From: Pseudisothecium myosuroides
Lineage: Eukaryota > Streptophyta > Bryopsida > Hypnales > Lembophyllaceae
Length of the DNA: 64,000 nt
Assembly (NCBI GenBank): GCA_951799445.1
Contig: OX637297.1
Coordinates: forward strand, 13,268,001-13,332,000
Reading direction: 5' to 3'
In this document: one piece after another, positions 45,686-57,900 of the stretch
Position numbering within the stretch: position 1 is the first letter of the stretch
Layout of the letters: every line of letters begins with the position of its first letter
The notes under the pieces: model-generated
Seen by the model: the letters and a program-made list of their open reading frames with translations, nothing else
What the model was told of the DNA's origin: nothing
Database searches by the model: none
Position numbers and translations under genes: made by a program

Positions 45686-47516
45686 TTACACTTTGTTCTC
45701 CTCCTCTTGATTGTCTAAATCATCTTTCTCCACCACTACAATTTGTTCCATACTGTTGATCACAGGATAAACCATAGTTTCCATATCTTTCATTTGATTA
45801 TAATGCCACACTTGGTTGCCCGGATCCAATTTTTTGCCTTGCATCACCATTTCAAGCTGCACCGCAACTTTGTTTATTAATATTGTACGCTCTTCAAAGC
45901 AAAATATTAATATTATTTTATACGTTTTTATAATTTTAGAGGATAAGTCCATCAAAAGAACATTGAGTAAAATAGATTTTTCTACAAAATACTTAATCCT
46001 TGAGGCCCAATTGATGCATATGAGGTTGATAGAAAATATTATTATAAGTTTAAAGAAATAAAAAATTCAAAAAAACACGATATCAAAGGGCATCTCATTT
46101 CAAATTCATATAAAGGTTGCTGACAATAATATCACAATATTTTACAATTGTACTTACCATATGAAAAAGGAAACCCGCCAGGTCCAACTTTAATCCCACC
46201 GGCTCATGGTTATAGTGTTGGCCTTTCATTACCAAAGACACTGCAAAGTGAACTGCAATAAATCCTCATGGATCATGTCCATTAGTGCGTCATGAGTTGT
46301 TACAATATAACTCACCAAGTCTTGTTTGCCATTGGGTTACAATAGAATCTGGAGAGCCTCTCCTAGGCTTACTGACTCCAAATTGAAAATATAACTCAAA
46401 TCGCAAACTGCTAGTGAATTTCCCCCTGAAGTCTCTGAGGTATCGATAAATAGGCTTCTGCAATCCACTCTTCTTATCTGTTTGTGTGCCCCATGATTTT
46501 TGAAAACATTTCTTTGCACTTGAATCTATCACATCAACTTCAAAAGCCCTCAAAATTTCATCCCTTATCTCAAGGTACTGTGGATATATTGAACTAGTAG
46601 TATGAAAACCCAAAATTAGGTTCCATGTCACTCCTCTCATTTTGTGTTGCAAAGCACATAGTGGAGGTTGTTACTACTCAACCACAAAAAATCTTTAGGG
46701 TCTTCAACAGAATTAAACAAAATTCAAAATAAAGTTTCAAACAGTTTTTGGAAGTATTCCAAAGCATGCCAAAAAAAAACGTTTTAAACTAAATGAATGC
46801 TTACAAATACCTTTATATGCTCCCAATCAACAAATTTAGAGAGCTTCTTTGTGAGCTCCATTGCAAGTCTCACATTGTGACTGAGGTCAGTAACTTGCTT
46901 ACGCTATTCTTCCGTGATAGTCTTCAAATTTTGCAATAGAATTTTGTCTTGAGCAATTAGGTTTTGCCAATCGTCTGCAGAATCTTGTTGATCCCACACT
47001 GCCAAGAAAAACATATATAGTAATCGATTTTTGTTGATGAGTCAAGCTACTCAAGGGCAACAATAAAAAAAGAATTGTCATGCCTACTATTGCAGGAGAG
47101 TCGAGGCCCATTGTTGGAGGTGGTTGTGGCAGGATATGCCTGCCGAGTGCAAGCAATGCGACTAAAGCAATTGCTATTCTGGAAACATTTTGTTGAATCA
47201 AGGCATTGCTTTAGAGTTGTACACGTATGTTGATGTGCTGAGCTGGTGCTTGAAGGATCCAGATCCATAGATTGCCAAAACTGTAATGAATAGTATAATA
47301 AGAAATTAATCACGTACATGTATTTGGAACTTCTTCAGAATCCTCATCATTCTGTTGAGACGCTTGCATGCTAGTAGAAGGCGTAGTGGTCTTGATGACA
47401 AGACGACTTTTGCTTATACTAGAGACTCGTCCCCTACTTTGCAAGCCTTGCAAGCTAAACATACTTGTTGTCGCAAAAGCCCTGCGATGCAACACAAGAG
47501 AGGATTTTAACATCAC
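45686..47516 (-). pseudogene. Multi-exon minus-strand gene of unknown function, probably broken
   Basis: Frames in exon-like spacing: 47516-47310 (Ser/Thr-rich, ASQQNDEDSEEVPNT); about 47000-46820 (QDSADDWQNLIAQDKILLQN then VRLAMELTKKLSKFVDWEHI); 46652-46290 (MRGVTWNLILGFHTTSSIYP, GKFTSSLRFELYFQFGVSKP); about 46250-46160 (FIAVHFAVSLVMKGQHYNHE); 45870-45686 (an acidic C-terminus, DDLDNQEEENKV). A stop interrupts the second block. Acidic tail, helical middle and spacing suggest one gene, but nothing is recognised. Confidence 0.35.
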
Positions 47517-47519
47517 AAC

Positions 47520-48600
47520 TCATTCAAGCAGAAGTTTGAGGTGGATTTTTTAGAACTTTACTAGAAAATGTTCAATTTCAACTACTTCTTTCAATTTTTT
47601 TGCTCTCAAATTGAACCACATTACTCTTAGTATTCAACCTCTACAATTACTCCGTACTACATACATGAGTTTTCCCTATGTGCAGCATCATTACCTCTAA
47701 TGCAACTGTTCAATGACAAAAATTCAAGGCACAACCGACTGGGAAGAAAGTCGCATCCAACAGCCTTTTCTGTGAAGAAGGCCACAACCAATAGCCTCTT
47801 GCGTAGCGACACAACATTATGAAAACCTAAGATGCTCTCTTCTAAACTTTATAAAACACTTGACTTTTACGGCAATGCGATGAAAATTCGTAAGCCAACC
47901 ACCCTATGCGCATGTAGGGCTCTAAAAATGGAAGACAAGATAACTTGAGTTCCAACTCACAACACTAACTGAACTTAAGGCACACCGTCACCTTAGTAGG
48001 TTCCACTGCAGCTTCCCAAATCGCTCTTGTATTGGTCATGTTGGTTGTAGAACAAACTTAGGTCCATTGACTGGCATATTTAGAATTATGGAAGAATTCA
48101 TGACTATTCGCAATTCAATAAAAACTTAACATAAATAGTGTTTGTTGACACTCTTTAGGACTTAGCCACTTTAGTTGTCATTCTATACTAGTGTGCCCCA
48201 GTGTTCACAAAACTGGCTGCATTGCTACTTGAAATTTTTAGTAGTTAACTGTATATAGGAAGAAATCCTTAAAAACATTAAATTTTAGCTAAGATTGCAA
48301 CAACCAATAGAATTTGATAGCCACTTTGTTAAGTCCTCCACATGGAATTAGCATCTATTTAGTTAGTTTCAAGTTATAGTACTGTCAATCAACTTGCAAA
48401 AAAGTTTCTTTTCAATTTTTTTTAATGCCACTGACTCTCAAGGAAGCAAAAATTGATGCTTGTTTGCCTTGAAGGTAGCATATTGCACTACATTCCCTAA
48501 ACTAGGTAGCATATTGCACTAAATTCCACAAACTAATTCTGGGATCACTAATATGCCCTATGCCATTGCCACAACCAAAATAAAAGTAATAATAATTTCT
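47520..48600. other. No gene recognised
   Basis: AT-rich sequence with a short duplicated phrase (GTAGCATATTGCACTA) near 48475 and 48506. No coding support. Confidence 0.35.
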
Positions 48601-49025
48601 TAAATTTCTAATTTGTAAAAAATTTGAAATTCAATAACTTTTCCGCAAAGGATGTTCAATCTTGCTACTAATTGAAAGCTCTATGCACAAAGGAGTGCAA
48701 GGGCTTTGATTTGTGGCTTTTTGACATGCCATGTGAAAGTTATATTTTTTCCAATAATAGATAATTCAATTCAATGTTTTAATTTAAAGAAATCCATAAC
48801 TTTCACATTGTAGGTCCAAAAGCCACAGAATTGGCGCAAATAGAAAATTCTATGCACAAAGGAGTGCAAGGGTTTATTTTGTGGTGTTTGAACACACAAT
48901 GTCAAAGTTATGGATTTTCCTAAATAAAAGATAATTGAATTCAATTTCTAAATTCATAAAAAAAAAATTCAAAAACTTCTACACCATAGGTTCAAACGCC
49001 ACGAAACAAAGTCTGTGCACCCCTT
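48600..49025. repeat. Tandem repeat of ~175 bp, about 2.5 units
   Basis: The phrase CTATGCACAAAGGAGTGCAA occurs near 48681 and 48851, each followed by a TTTGTGGYKTTT tract and a GTSAAAGTTAT tract. A partial third unit follows, and a related phrase (CGCCACAAAACAAAGTCTTT) occurs at about 50551. This is a satellite-like family. Confidence 0.7.
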
Positions 49026-49378
49026 CTTGCCAAGAGCTTTAAATAAAGTGGTACCAAGAATGCTCCCGGACATGTCCCAGTTTATTAGATCTCAACATAT
49101 CAACCAAAATAAAACTAACAACCTAATTTAAGGTATTTAAGGTATAGATTCAATAAAATGGAATGCCATATTCTTTCAAAGTAAAAAATAATGAAATTGA
49201 TGTGAGGTGGCATGTCATATTTATTATAAATTTGCCATATGTCACTTGAAAATTACATTTAGTATTTACATGAATATGTGAACACAATCGACAAAATAAA
49301 TGAAGCTAAGAAACTTGTAGAAATAACAAACATTGCATAGTATGTTTTGAATTTGTAATGTTTTATTATATTTTAATC

Positions 49379-50288
49379 CCTAAAGGACCGAGGCTTTTTT
49401 CCAATCAAACAACACTCAAAATTGCCATTTCTATTGCGAAGAGCAAAAAACTTTAAAGATTGTTTTTTTATGTATATCCAACCAAAGGATCTTGTATTAG
49501 ACTAGTTTAAGTATGTATGGAAGAAATTTTAGAAACTTTGACCTTCTAGATTGCAAGATGCATGCATCTAAAGTGAAGAAAACAAGTATTATTACACCTT
49601 GTATGACTAGATTTTTTGGCTTTGAATCTTTCTAGCTTAGAATTTTTGTACTACTGATTTTGATTTTTTAACTTTTTATGTCAAATATTTGAATTGAAAA
49701 TGTAGGGAAAAAAATTCAGGAAAAAAAAATTAATTTTCACTCATTAAAAAATTGTTAAGCAAAAGTAGGTTCAAGAATGAAGGAAAAACAAAACCATTAA
49801 TAGCTTTTAGATGGAATTAAAACACAATAATCCTAATGGTGAGATTATTCTAGCAAGCAAATTTATTCGTATCTAACAATTTTTTTTAGAAATTTGTAAA
49901 AATTGCATACAAAAATGAATCTTATAAGTTATTTTTTCAAGAAGATGCTTAAATTGCCCAAAAAACTAAGATTGTCCATAACTTTTTCATCACAAGTCTA
50001 TATTCAATGAATCAAAGCTTCACATGTAGACAAAAACATAATATATTTTTAGAAAAAAAAATTTTAAAATTATTTTGACTTTTTGTGTTGCCCGCCGATC
50101 ACCATTTTTGGCTCATTGGGCCATAACATTTGCTTCCAAGCACCGATTGAAATAAAAATTATATATCCACGAAGCTCTTACAGAATTATACAACCTTAAA
50201 AAAATTCAAAAAAATTCACTACAAATTGAGACAATAGGAACCTACCTGGATCCAAATTGTCCACTAAGGGGACAAACGGTCCTTTAGG
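49379..50288. mobile_element. Possible 910-bp TIR element (CCTAAAGGACCG ends)
   Basis: CCTAAAGGACCG at 49379-49390 and its reverse complement at 50277-50288 bracket AT-rich non-coding DNA. A third CCTAAAGGACC occurs at 42526-42536 beside the left inverted arm. The flanks (TTTAATC and ATTTAAT) give no clean target duplication, so the element call is tentative. Confidence 0.4.
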
Positions 50289-50954
50289 ATTTAATTATTT
50301 CCATTGTTTTTATGTTTTCTTCATAAGTATAGTATAGTGTATGTTGTTTGCTTAAATTGTCATCCGTGCATAGGATTGCGTTTTTAATAGTTCAATAGTA
50401 GTAGTAGTAGTTTAATAGAAGTTGTAATAGAATATTGGTAGCAGTTCAATCTCTCTAAATCTATTTCACGTTTTATTTTTCTAAATTTCCTAATTATTTG
50501 TAGCTATGAATACTTTGTAAGTTGATAATTTTTGCAGTATAGGCTCAAACGCCACAAAACAAAGTCTTTGCATCCCTCCTCATTGAGTACTTTCCAACGG
50601 TATTGAAAATGTTCTTGATAGACACCCAATCCAAGAAAATTGACCGTAGATATAAACAAACAAAACAACCAACCTCTTCTAACTTTTGAAGGTCCTTTGA
50701 TAATATTAGATACATTATCGTATACTTGACATTTGCCACCAACAAAAAGTTATAAAATTGAGGTGTGAATAGTTTAAAAAAACTATAGTGATCTAATCTT
50801 TAATTTTTTTATTGATCTCAAATCCATTAAAAGTGAGTCCATTCCAAATACAAAAAATTACATTATATTCTATTGGCTACAGATGGACCTTCTAGACCCT
50901 GAACCCCTAAAGTCCTATGACTATGATTTCACTAAAAACATACAAAAATTGTCA

Positions 50955-51547
50955 TTTTCATTACAAGTACCAAATTTTGGAAAAAAATCTTTTCCAGATA
51001 CACGTAACTTTTTCTAGGATCTTGTAGTATGCTCACTTGAAAACACATGGTAAAAATTTCAGAATTTTTCATTGCATGGATTACAAGATATTATCAATTG
51101 AATTGACAAAAATCCATTTTTTGGCCCTACAAAAAACAAGGCAACTGCACTTCACAAGCTCACTTTTCTATGAAAAAATGTTCAAAATGGTGGTGCTTCT
51201 TTGGATTCTTTTTCCTACATAAGTTGGTTACATGCTTGGAAAATTTCATTTGAAATTGTACAACATATTGGAAAAAAATAGTAAGTAGAAAGAAGTACAT
51301 AATGATTCAAAATACTAAATTGTTAAGAATTTAGTTATGGAATTGAAAAATGCCAATTCCAATGGTTGTAATGTTGTAATAAACAATCTACACCCTATGA
51401 TTTTATTTTTATCAAAAAATATTTAAAATTGAGTAAGATATAGGACTTCAAAGTTTATTTTAGAGTAGAGAATCTATAATTGCCCACAAACTAAAACTCC
51501 TCATAACTTTTGACCTATTGATTGAAATGGAATAATTCAAAGCTTCC

Positions 51548-51631
<84 letters not shown>

Positions 51632-51720
51632 CAATTTCAAATTATGTTTTTGATGAAAGTGATTTTCCCTGATCTGCTCAGACTACCCATTTATAGGAAA
51701 AAAAATATATTAGGCCATAA
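50955..51720. repeat. Inverted duplicate, right arm
   Basis: Reverse complement of 42640-43440 with many substitutions; matching landmarks are TACAAGTACCAAATTTT near 50960, TGGTGGTGCTTCTTTGGATT near 51190 and GTTGTAATAAACAA near 51370. The 51037-51222 open frame is within it and is not a gene. Confidence 0.75.
51551..51627. repeat. (AT)n microsatellite, ~38 repeats
   Basis: An uninterrupted AT dinucleotide run inside the right inverted arm. The left arm has only about four AT units at the same position (near 42795), so the tract expanded after the duplication. Confidence 0.95.
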
Positions 51721-52900
51721 CTTTTGATTCCTATTTCAAATGTCATGAAATTTAGTGCATATGAATGATATTCCTTATTCCCACCTTCTATTGAAATTTC
51801 AGTTTAAAATATGAAAATCCTCATTTACACCAAGCTGCCTAAAATTTATATATAGCCAAAACACGCATGCTACCTGTCGAAGCACAAGGCAAGCAATTTC
51901 CCCGTTACACTCCCAAAAATCACTCTAAAGCATAACATAGTGACTCTAAAGATTGAACCCACGAGATCCTGTGAAGTATCTAGCCTTATTAAGTATCTAA
52001 GCTCAGTTAGTGTCCAAATTCCATTTTCTGGTCCTAGATCTAAAACCGGAAACATCACGACACAAAAATTAAGGCCAGACCTCTCTCTCTTTTTGGTCTG
52101 TCTAGCTATCCGGTTTGTAAAACTACCACAATCCCAAGATCCTCTGACTTCCAATCCTGGGCACTCCTCTAGACCAATCCGTTTTGGTCTACTTCGCATA
52201 GACTCTTATTCTTATCCGGTTTAGTTTTGCCTCTGTTTCACCATCAGAGGGTTTGCCGCTTGCTTTTGAGAATGGCAGGCCCGCCACTCCTTCCGTGACT
52301 TATAGTGGCTGAAGACCCACTATCCTATTCTTCTATTTTCTACAGTAATCCGGATCCGGTTTGGTCCTTCAAAGCAATCCAGATAACTCTCTGGATCACA
52401 GGTCACACAAAGACCCCCCGTACGACCCTCTCATACTACAACGACCTTGAAGCTAATTTCTCTCTGTGCGAAGTTAGGCGGTTACAAGTGTATCCGTCCA
52501 TTCCAACATCAACTAAAGTTCTTCCGTTTACCAACTAGGACAGCGAGATCTCTCAGGAGATCGGACACTCAACCGGATTTCCCACTTAGGAGTTCTAGCG
52601 CGACTAGGGAATCCCTCCCTATCCGCCTAGCCTAACAACGGCTTTCTCGCCCGGAATTCTAAACCTTAGAAGTGCTGAGGAACTGAAATCCACTCCCAAC
52701 TCTTTGACTACCCACTCACTTGCACATAAGATCAAAACAAGAACACCAAGGGGAGAAATTACTTCCAAAAACAACTTGCACCTTCCTAACTCCTTACCAT
52801 ACAACCCTACCACACTCGGGAGAGACGCACAATGGGAAGCAAATAGAAAACACAAGAAAAATTCAAGAGAAAGATTCCCCGCTTCCCTTGCAAAGATTGG

Positions 52901-52910
52901 CTTTTATATA
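52901..52910 (-). promoter_or_regulatory. Putative downstream TATA box of the TG..CA element
   Basis: TATATAAAAG on the minus strand lies after the ORF and about 1030 bp before the element end, the place expected for the promoter of an LTR with a long R/U5. The equivalent in copy A (TATATAGTC near 22767) is where insertion B landed. Confidence 0.5.
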
Positions 52911-53045
52911 CAATTAAAATTACAAAGGCAAAAAGGCCCCCAAAAAATCCGCGCGGAACTTTTGGTCTAATCCTATTCTGTCAGACCGGATCAACATCCG
53001 GTCCGGTCCATCCTATCCTATACTTTACAAAGAAATAATTCCTAC

Positions 53046-54130
53046 CTACTCTACAACCTCCAAATCTAGCGTAGGACTTTTGGGATCCATTCCCAATTCA
53101 TCGAAGACTTCATTCAAGCTCCTGTTCCGCTCCCCGGTTGTAAGATTCGGGGTGTCGGACCCTGGCGATGAATCTAGATTAATTGTTTTGGCAGGTGCAG
53201 CTTTCCGTCCACTCTTCTTCGACTGGGGAGTCTGATCCTTACCTTCCTTCCGATCAACCCCATCCGGAAATGACTCCAGTAGCGAGATATCCGAAAGATG
53301 GATTTCCTTGGAGTACATTGATCCGGTCAGCTTCTGGCTGCTCACCTCCATCCGGTTTGCTGCCTCTCGTGCTCCCACCATTGCCGCTTCCACCTGCTCG
53401 GCAAAGTCGGTCAGAATCCGAACCATCTGGGAACCGGATAGTTTCTTCTCCTTGAGCACTCCCTCGTCAAATAGTTTCGCCTTGGCGACGGCTGTTCCGG
53501 TTTCTCCGAAAGTGGCCTTCACCATCTCCACTACCTTCTGAGTCTCTTCCGCCATCTCCCGAGTGGAGGTCATGTCTTCCTTGAAGGCAAAAATCTCTGC
53601 CTTCAACATATCGACCTCCTCCTGAAGTTGGCAAATCTCTGCTTCTTGCTTCCTAGTTTCGGCCAGACTGGTGATGCAATTTGCCACCTTTGTCGGTAGC
53701 TCGCTGTCCGCAGGTGCATCCACCAGCTTTCCAATCTTGGAGAGGGTTATTCTCTTGACCTCTCAATCCGCTCGCACGTTGCAGAGGATGGAGACCAACT
53801 GGTCGAATGGATCATCGGGATCCAATTCCCCGGAGAAGCCAATGTTTTCATGTCAACATTGATGTTACGTTGGACATTTTTGTTGACATAAAAATTTTGG
53901 GTTGTCAACATTGACATCACCTAAAATCCGTCATAAAAAATTAGGGCTTGTCACTTAAAACGGAGGTTTCTTATAGTGAGAGGTGGAAGAGGTAGGGACA
54001 CAGGGGAGTGGCCCTACTCTTTCCAACCCTGGTAACGAGCTAGGACACCAGATCGGAAAGGATCCGGGCCCAATCCGCTTTCCGGTTCTCGCTCAAGGCT
54101 TCGAAAATAGTATTGTCGAGGGTTATCGTC
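53046..54130 (-). pseudogene. Element ORF, copy E (A subfamily), truncated and interrupted
   Basis: 53723-53046 is open and gives a coiled coil (EICQLQEEVDMLKAEIFAFK), AKLFDEGVLKEKKLSGSQMV, RILTDFAEQVEAAMVGAREA, then NEVFDELGMDPKSPTLDLEV and a stop. Upstream, 54130-53977 gives TIFEALSENRKADWARILSD with an in-frame TAG, then CPYLFHLS. Between them 53846-53976 is foreign and about 85 codons are missing. A TGA replaces a conserved Trp (NVRAD/stop) near 53770. The intact C-terminal end defines how the A-subfamily protein finishes. Confidence 0.78.
53846..53976. mobile_element. CACTA-like terminal fragment within copy E
   Basis: Read on the minus strand the piece starts CACTATAAGAAACCTCCG and contains ATGTCAACATTGAYGT-type subterminal repeats in both orientations. 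Only one CACTA end is present and about 250 bp of the host ORF is missing, so it is a deletion remnant. Confidence 0.45.
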
Positions 54131-54134
54131 GGGG

Positions 54135-54210
54135 ATTGCTATTTTGCGTGCGTAGAGATGCGAGCATAGAGCGTAGAGCATAGAATTGCGAGCGTAGAGC
54201 GGTAGAAGTT
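54135..54210. repeat. GCGAGCGTAGAGC minisatellite
   Basis: Imperfect repeats of GCGTAGAGATGCGAGCATAG / GAGCGTAGAGCATAG mark the truncation point of copy E. Confidence 0.7.
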
Positions 54211-54299
54211 ATTTATTTTTTAGGGTTTGACGAAAAAGTAAAAGTTATAGAACATTTTAAGTGTGAATACTCCTAAAATTTAAAATAATGATGGACTTA

Positions 54300-54410
54300 T
54301 GACCACGGAGTATTCCAAAATGAAACTCCTCTCCAGCATATTACTGCAACCTATGACCGTGGAGTAGGTTGCAGAAATATGGTAGAGAAGAGTTTTATTT
54401 TGTCAGTGCA
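54300..54410. repeat. Imperfect inverted repeat
   Basis: Arms of about 35 bp (54318-54352 and 54366-54402) pair with a few mismatches: AAACTCCTCTCC...CTGCAACC against GGTTGCAG...AGAGAAGAGTTTT. TATGACCRYGGAGTA repeats surround it. Confidence 0.6.
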
Positions 54411-54902
54411 TGTACCATCTAAAAGACGGAAGTTGCAAATATCGGTCACAGGGTCCTATAACCGTGATGATAAGGGTTTCGGGTGTGAGAAGATATGATA
54501 TCAGTGGTTGTGGATCAAAGCGAGAAGAAGAGTGGATGAGGAGGTATTGTTTAGGGGATTGTAAGATTTAGGGGATGTACATGTTGCAGAATGGGCGCGG
54601 AGGAGTGCGGAAGAACGGTTATAGTGGTGGTACAGGGTTTAGGGAGTGGTTAAAGTGGTGTAGCTTATGTTTAGAGTTTAGAAGGCTTACGCAAACAATT
54701 TAGTGTGCGGAGAGATGGTTAAGGAAGAGTTCATGGTGATTCCGAAACACTCGGAAGACAGCCGCAGTCGGCCCCGACAACGAAAATGGATTTAGGGATT
54801 CAGAAAACCAAGAAGGCTTGGATAAGAGAGAGACGCTTAGGGTTTAGGGTACAAATTCATGTCATGCATTGAGAGGATGACTGCAAAATACTCCTGGAAC
54901 TT

Positions 54903-57900
54903 CTATAGGGTTTGATTTTGGAGCAAGCAGACAACAGCAACAGTTGCGTTCAAGAACATTGGCGGTGGCCCTTCAAGTCTCACCGCCTTCTCTTTAAAGT
55001 AGGGAAGAGGATCACACTGCAATAACAGGACTATTCATGCTCACTATGCACCGTAGTGTTTTAGTAGCAGAATCTGTAGAACCTGTTTTATCTCACTCCA
55101 GCTGAAACTAGGAGCATGCATAAAGATATTTACCTCTGAATCAAGCCCACAAACAATAGAGAATATGTAGTACAAGTGCTTACAGTACGTCCATGCTCCT
55201 CGCTTGCCAAGTGACTTCTATGACATGTCTTTGAACGATGGGCAGTCGCAGCTTGGGAATTGCCCAATCGTCAGTAAATACTTGGAGACCTTAGAAATAT
55301 TTCTGGACTCTAATGTAACAATGCAGCCGAGAGCTGGAGGAGGAACCATTAGAATACTGCAGATCTCCCCAACAACGGACAGAGCAGAAGCGGAGTTGTT
55401 GTGGTGCTTCGTTGTTGGAGCCGCAGGGTTCCTCCGAATGTTCTTCCCGTATCGCTTGGTGGGGTGATCTGAAGGATTTAGAGGAGGAGGATAGTCGCCC
55501 AGGTTTGCAGAAATGCCTTCCCCAAACAACTTTCGAGGGGACAGCTTCACGCGCTCCATGAGGTTGAACCCGGCGTTTTCGAGACTTAGAATCTCTTTCC
55601 TTGTCAAGTTTGTGCCCACCTTAACAGGCCAAATATCAGGTACGACAGGTTTAGAGAGTACCCATTTCCGCCGAGTTCCATTGACACAGCGATTAATGTC
55701 ATCATTGCAGAAGAAGAACTGCATGTTCTCCAATCTAACCTTTTTGTAATTGTCCATCATTCCGGTGTAAGTTGGGGCAGCTGTACTTCGATTGTCCTGC
55801 ACAATCTTTGCCACACATTTCTTTTTGGTCTTGGCCTGTAAAGCAAAGCAAGCTTTTGCGGATGTCTTCGGGAGTCTTGCAATATGCCACTGCCGCTCAT
55901 CGCACACAGTCTCCTCGACTGATTTGACATGCTTTGCTGGAGAGTGAGTCAATGGTGACTGTAGTGTGGGAGTAGTACCTCCTCCTTGGCTGAGTTCAAG
56001 ATCTGCTGGTGGGTCCTCGGCGGTGAGATCAACAATCACCGGATTCAGTCGTTGTGCCTTGCGCCTCGGGCGGGAGACACTGATCTTGTCAGGGCGGTGC
56101 GAGTCGAATTCTGATCCTGGGGGGAGATCTGCCTTTCGCTTCAAGGAGACGAAAACTTCTTCCCCTTCCAGATGCGGGTCACGTGTGCAGAAGATGTTAG
56201 CACCAGGCATATTGGCGAGGGCGGCATGAAGAACCTTCGAATTTCCTGAGCGTAGAGCAGTGCGTTGGGCTATACGAAGACATAGTTCTTCTTTCCCTGG
56301 ACCAGTACCTGGCTTTCCACCCTTCAGGAATTGGTAGTAGGCAACAACCTGCATGAATGCCCTGACCATGTCATCGACGGAAGCAACGTACAGATCATTT
56401 CCTTTTTTTCCGGACTGTTGCAACCACTTGTTGTGGACCGACTCCGCCAAATTACACGACGGCATCTCGGCCAATTCGGTTGGTGTAAGGTCCTGCATGC
56501 AGTCCTCTAAGATGAGTGTTGAAACGAGGACCAAGACTACAGAACATTAAGTGACTAGGAAGGAAGAGATGCAAGAACTGTACTACCAAGCAGTAGTGCC
56601 GATATCGGCATTGCAATTGCAAGATAGACGAAACGAGGCGGAAAACAAACTGAAAATGACGCTTACCAGTTCCATGAATCCTCCCCACTGGCGGTATCGA
56701 AAATGCCAGAATGCGAGCCATAAATCGAGTCGGGGGAGTCCTTCATCAGTTGAAGCTCCAGATGATAACCACCAAGCACGGATGGCCAAGTACCTACTCT
56801 GAGCCTCCTCCAATGATACAGAGTTCTTGTATTGTTTACAGAGGCGTCGATGCTGATCTTGCAGGTCTGCTCTGATATCTGCCTTAGTGTGTTTTTCCAG
56901 TGATTGGGTCCAATGGAAAAGGCAAGTCCTCTCACGGTTGACCATGGGGATTGTTGAGTCACCAGAACCGTATACAACACGTACAGCATTCCAGTTTGCC
57001 TGGGCACTGTCTGCCATGAACCCTTTGAAATTTGGATTAGTAACACCAAGTCTAGAAGACACAGCATTCAGATTCTTCCAGAACACTTGTTGAGCTGCCA
57101 CATCTTCAGACTGCATATCGCAAACCGCAATAGTCATGACGCGGCAATATGTGGAGTCATAGACGTGACAGGCCATTGTGGTCCAAGACTTTACCCGTTT
57201 GACATGGTCGAACATCATCCACGCGTTTTCCAAGTCCCTTCCAGGTTGCATACGCTTGACCAGGTCGACCCCACTTCCGGAGCCCAGTTCCGCCATTTTG
57301 AAGATGAAGACCTTGTCAGAGTCCGCTCCTTGTCCTGGAAACCTGTTCTCTTGGATGAAGGCCCAATTGCTTGACCCTCTGAGTTTGGTGATGCTATCTA
57401 GGACTCCAAAACGACGGAGGTATCGGAAAGTGGTTACCTCGTTTCGAATACTTGGAGATGACATTTGCTTGAATTTGTCCAAGACCGGGAGTAGTTCGTC
57501 AATGGCTAGAGTCTTCTGAGGCACACCTTCCGGGCATAGAAGTAATTCGCCAAGGTACTCCTTCGTCGCCTCCAGGACAATGGCAGAGTTTGTCGCTGAT
57601 GGAGCCCTTTCTACATGTTCTCCAATAAGACTCCGGAGTTTGGCAGCTGATTCTCGACAATTTCCTTGTTTCACGGGATGTGCATGGAATCCAAGATGGA
57701 TGCATGCACGGGTCATGTGACTTGGGCCGTAAACATAATATATCTTTGCAGGACAACTATCTACGCAAGTAGGCTTCACAAGGCAGAGAGCACAGACGAC
57801 AGTAGAGTTAGATGGTGGATCAGATCCGGGAATGAAGGCAGAGGAGGCAAGACCTTCCCATTCAGTTTCGTTTGACGGAGACAAACGATTGGGCCGACTT

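Larger units (their letters stand above)
51874..54135 (-). mobile_element. TG..CA element copy E, 5'-truncated
   Basis: On the minus strand it runs from the middle of the ORF to the end CTTCGACA at 51874. The 3' non-coding block (52900-51874) closely matches 27155-28175 of copy A, which shows that copy A was continuous before insertion B. A TATATAAAAG box (52901-52910, minus) sits where copy A carries GTATATAGTC. The upstream third is missing, ending in a minisatellite at about 54135. Confidence 0.82.

Noticed and set aside
56551..57519. Plus-strand frames opposite the MULE transposase
   Set aside because: Conserved transposase motifs and splice sites are on the minus strand.
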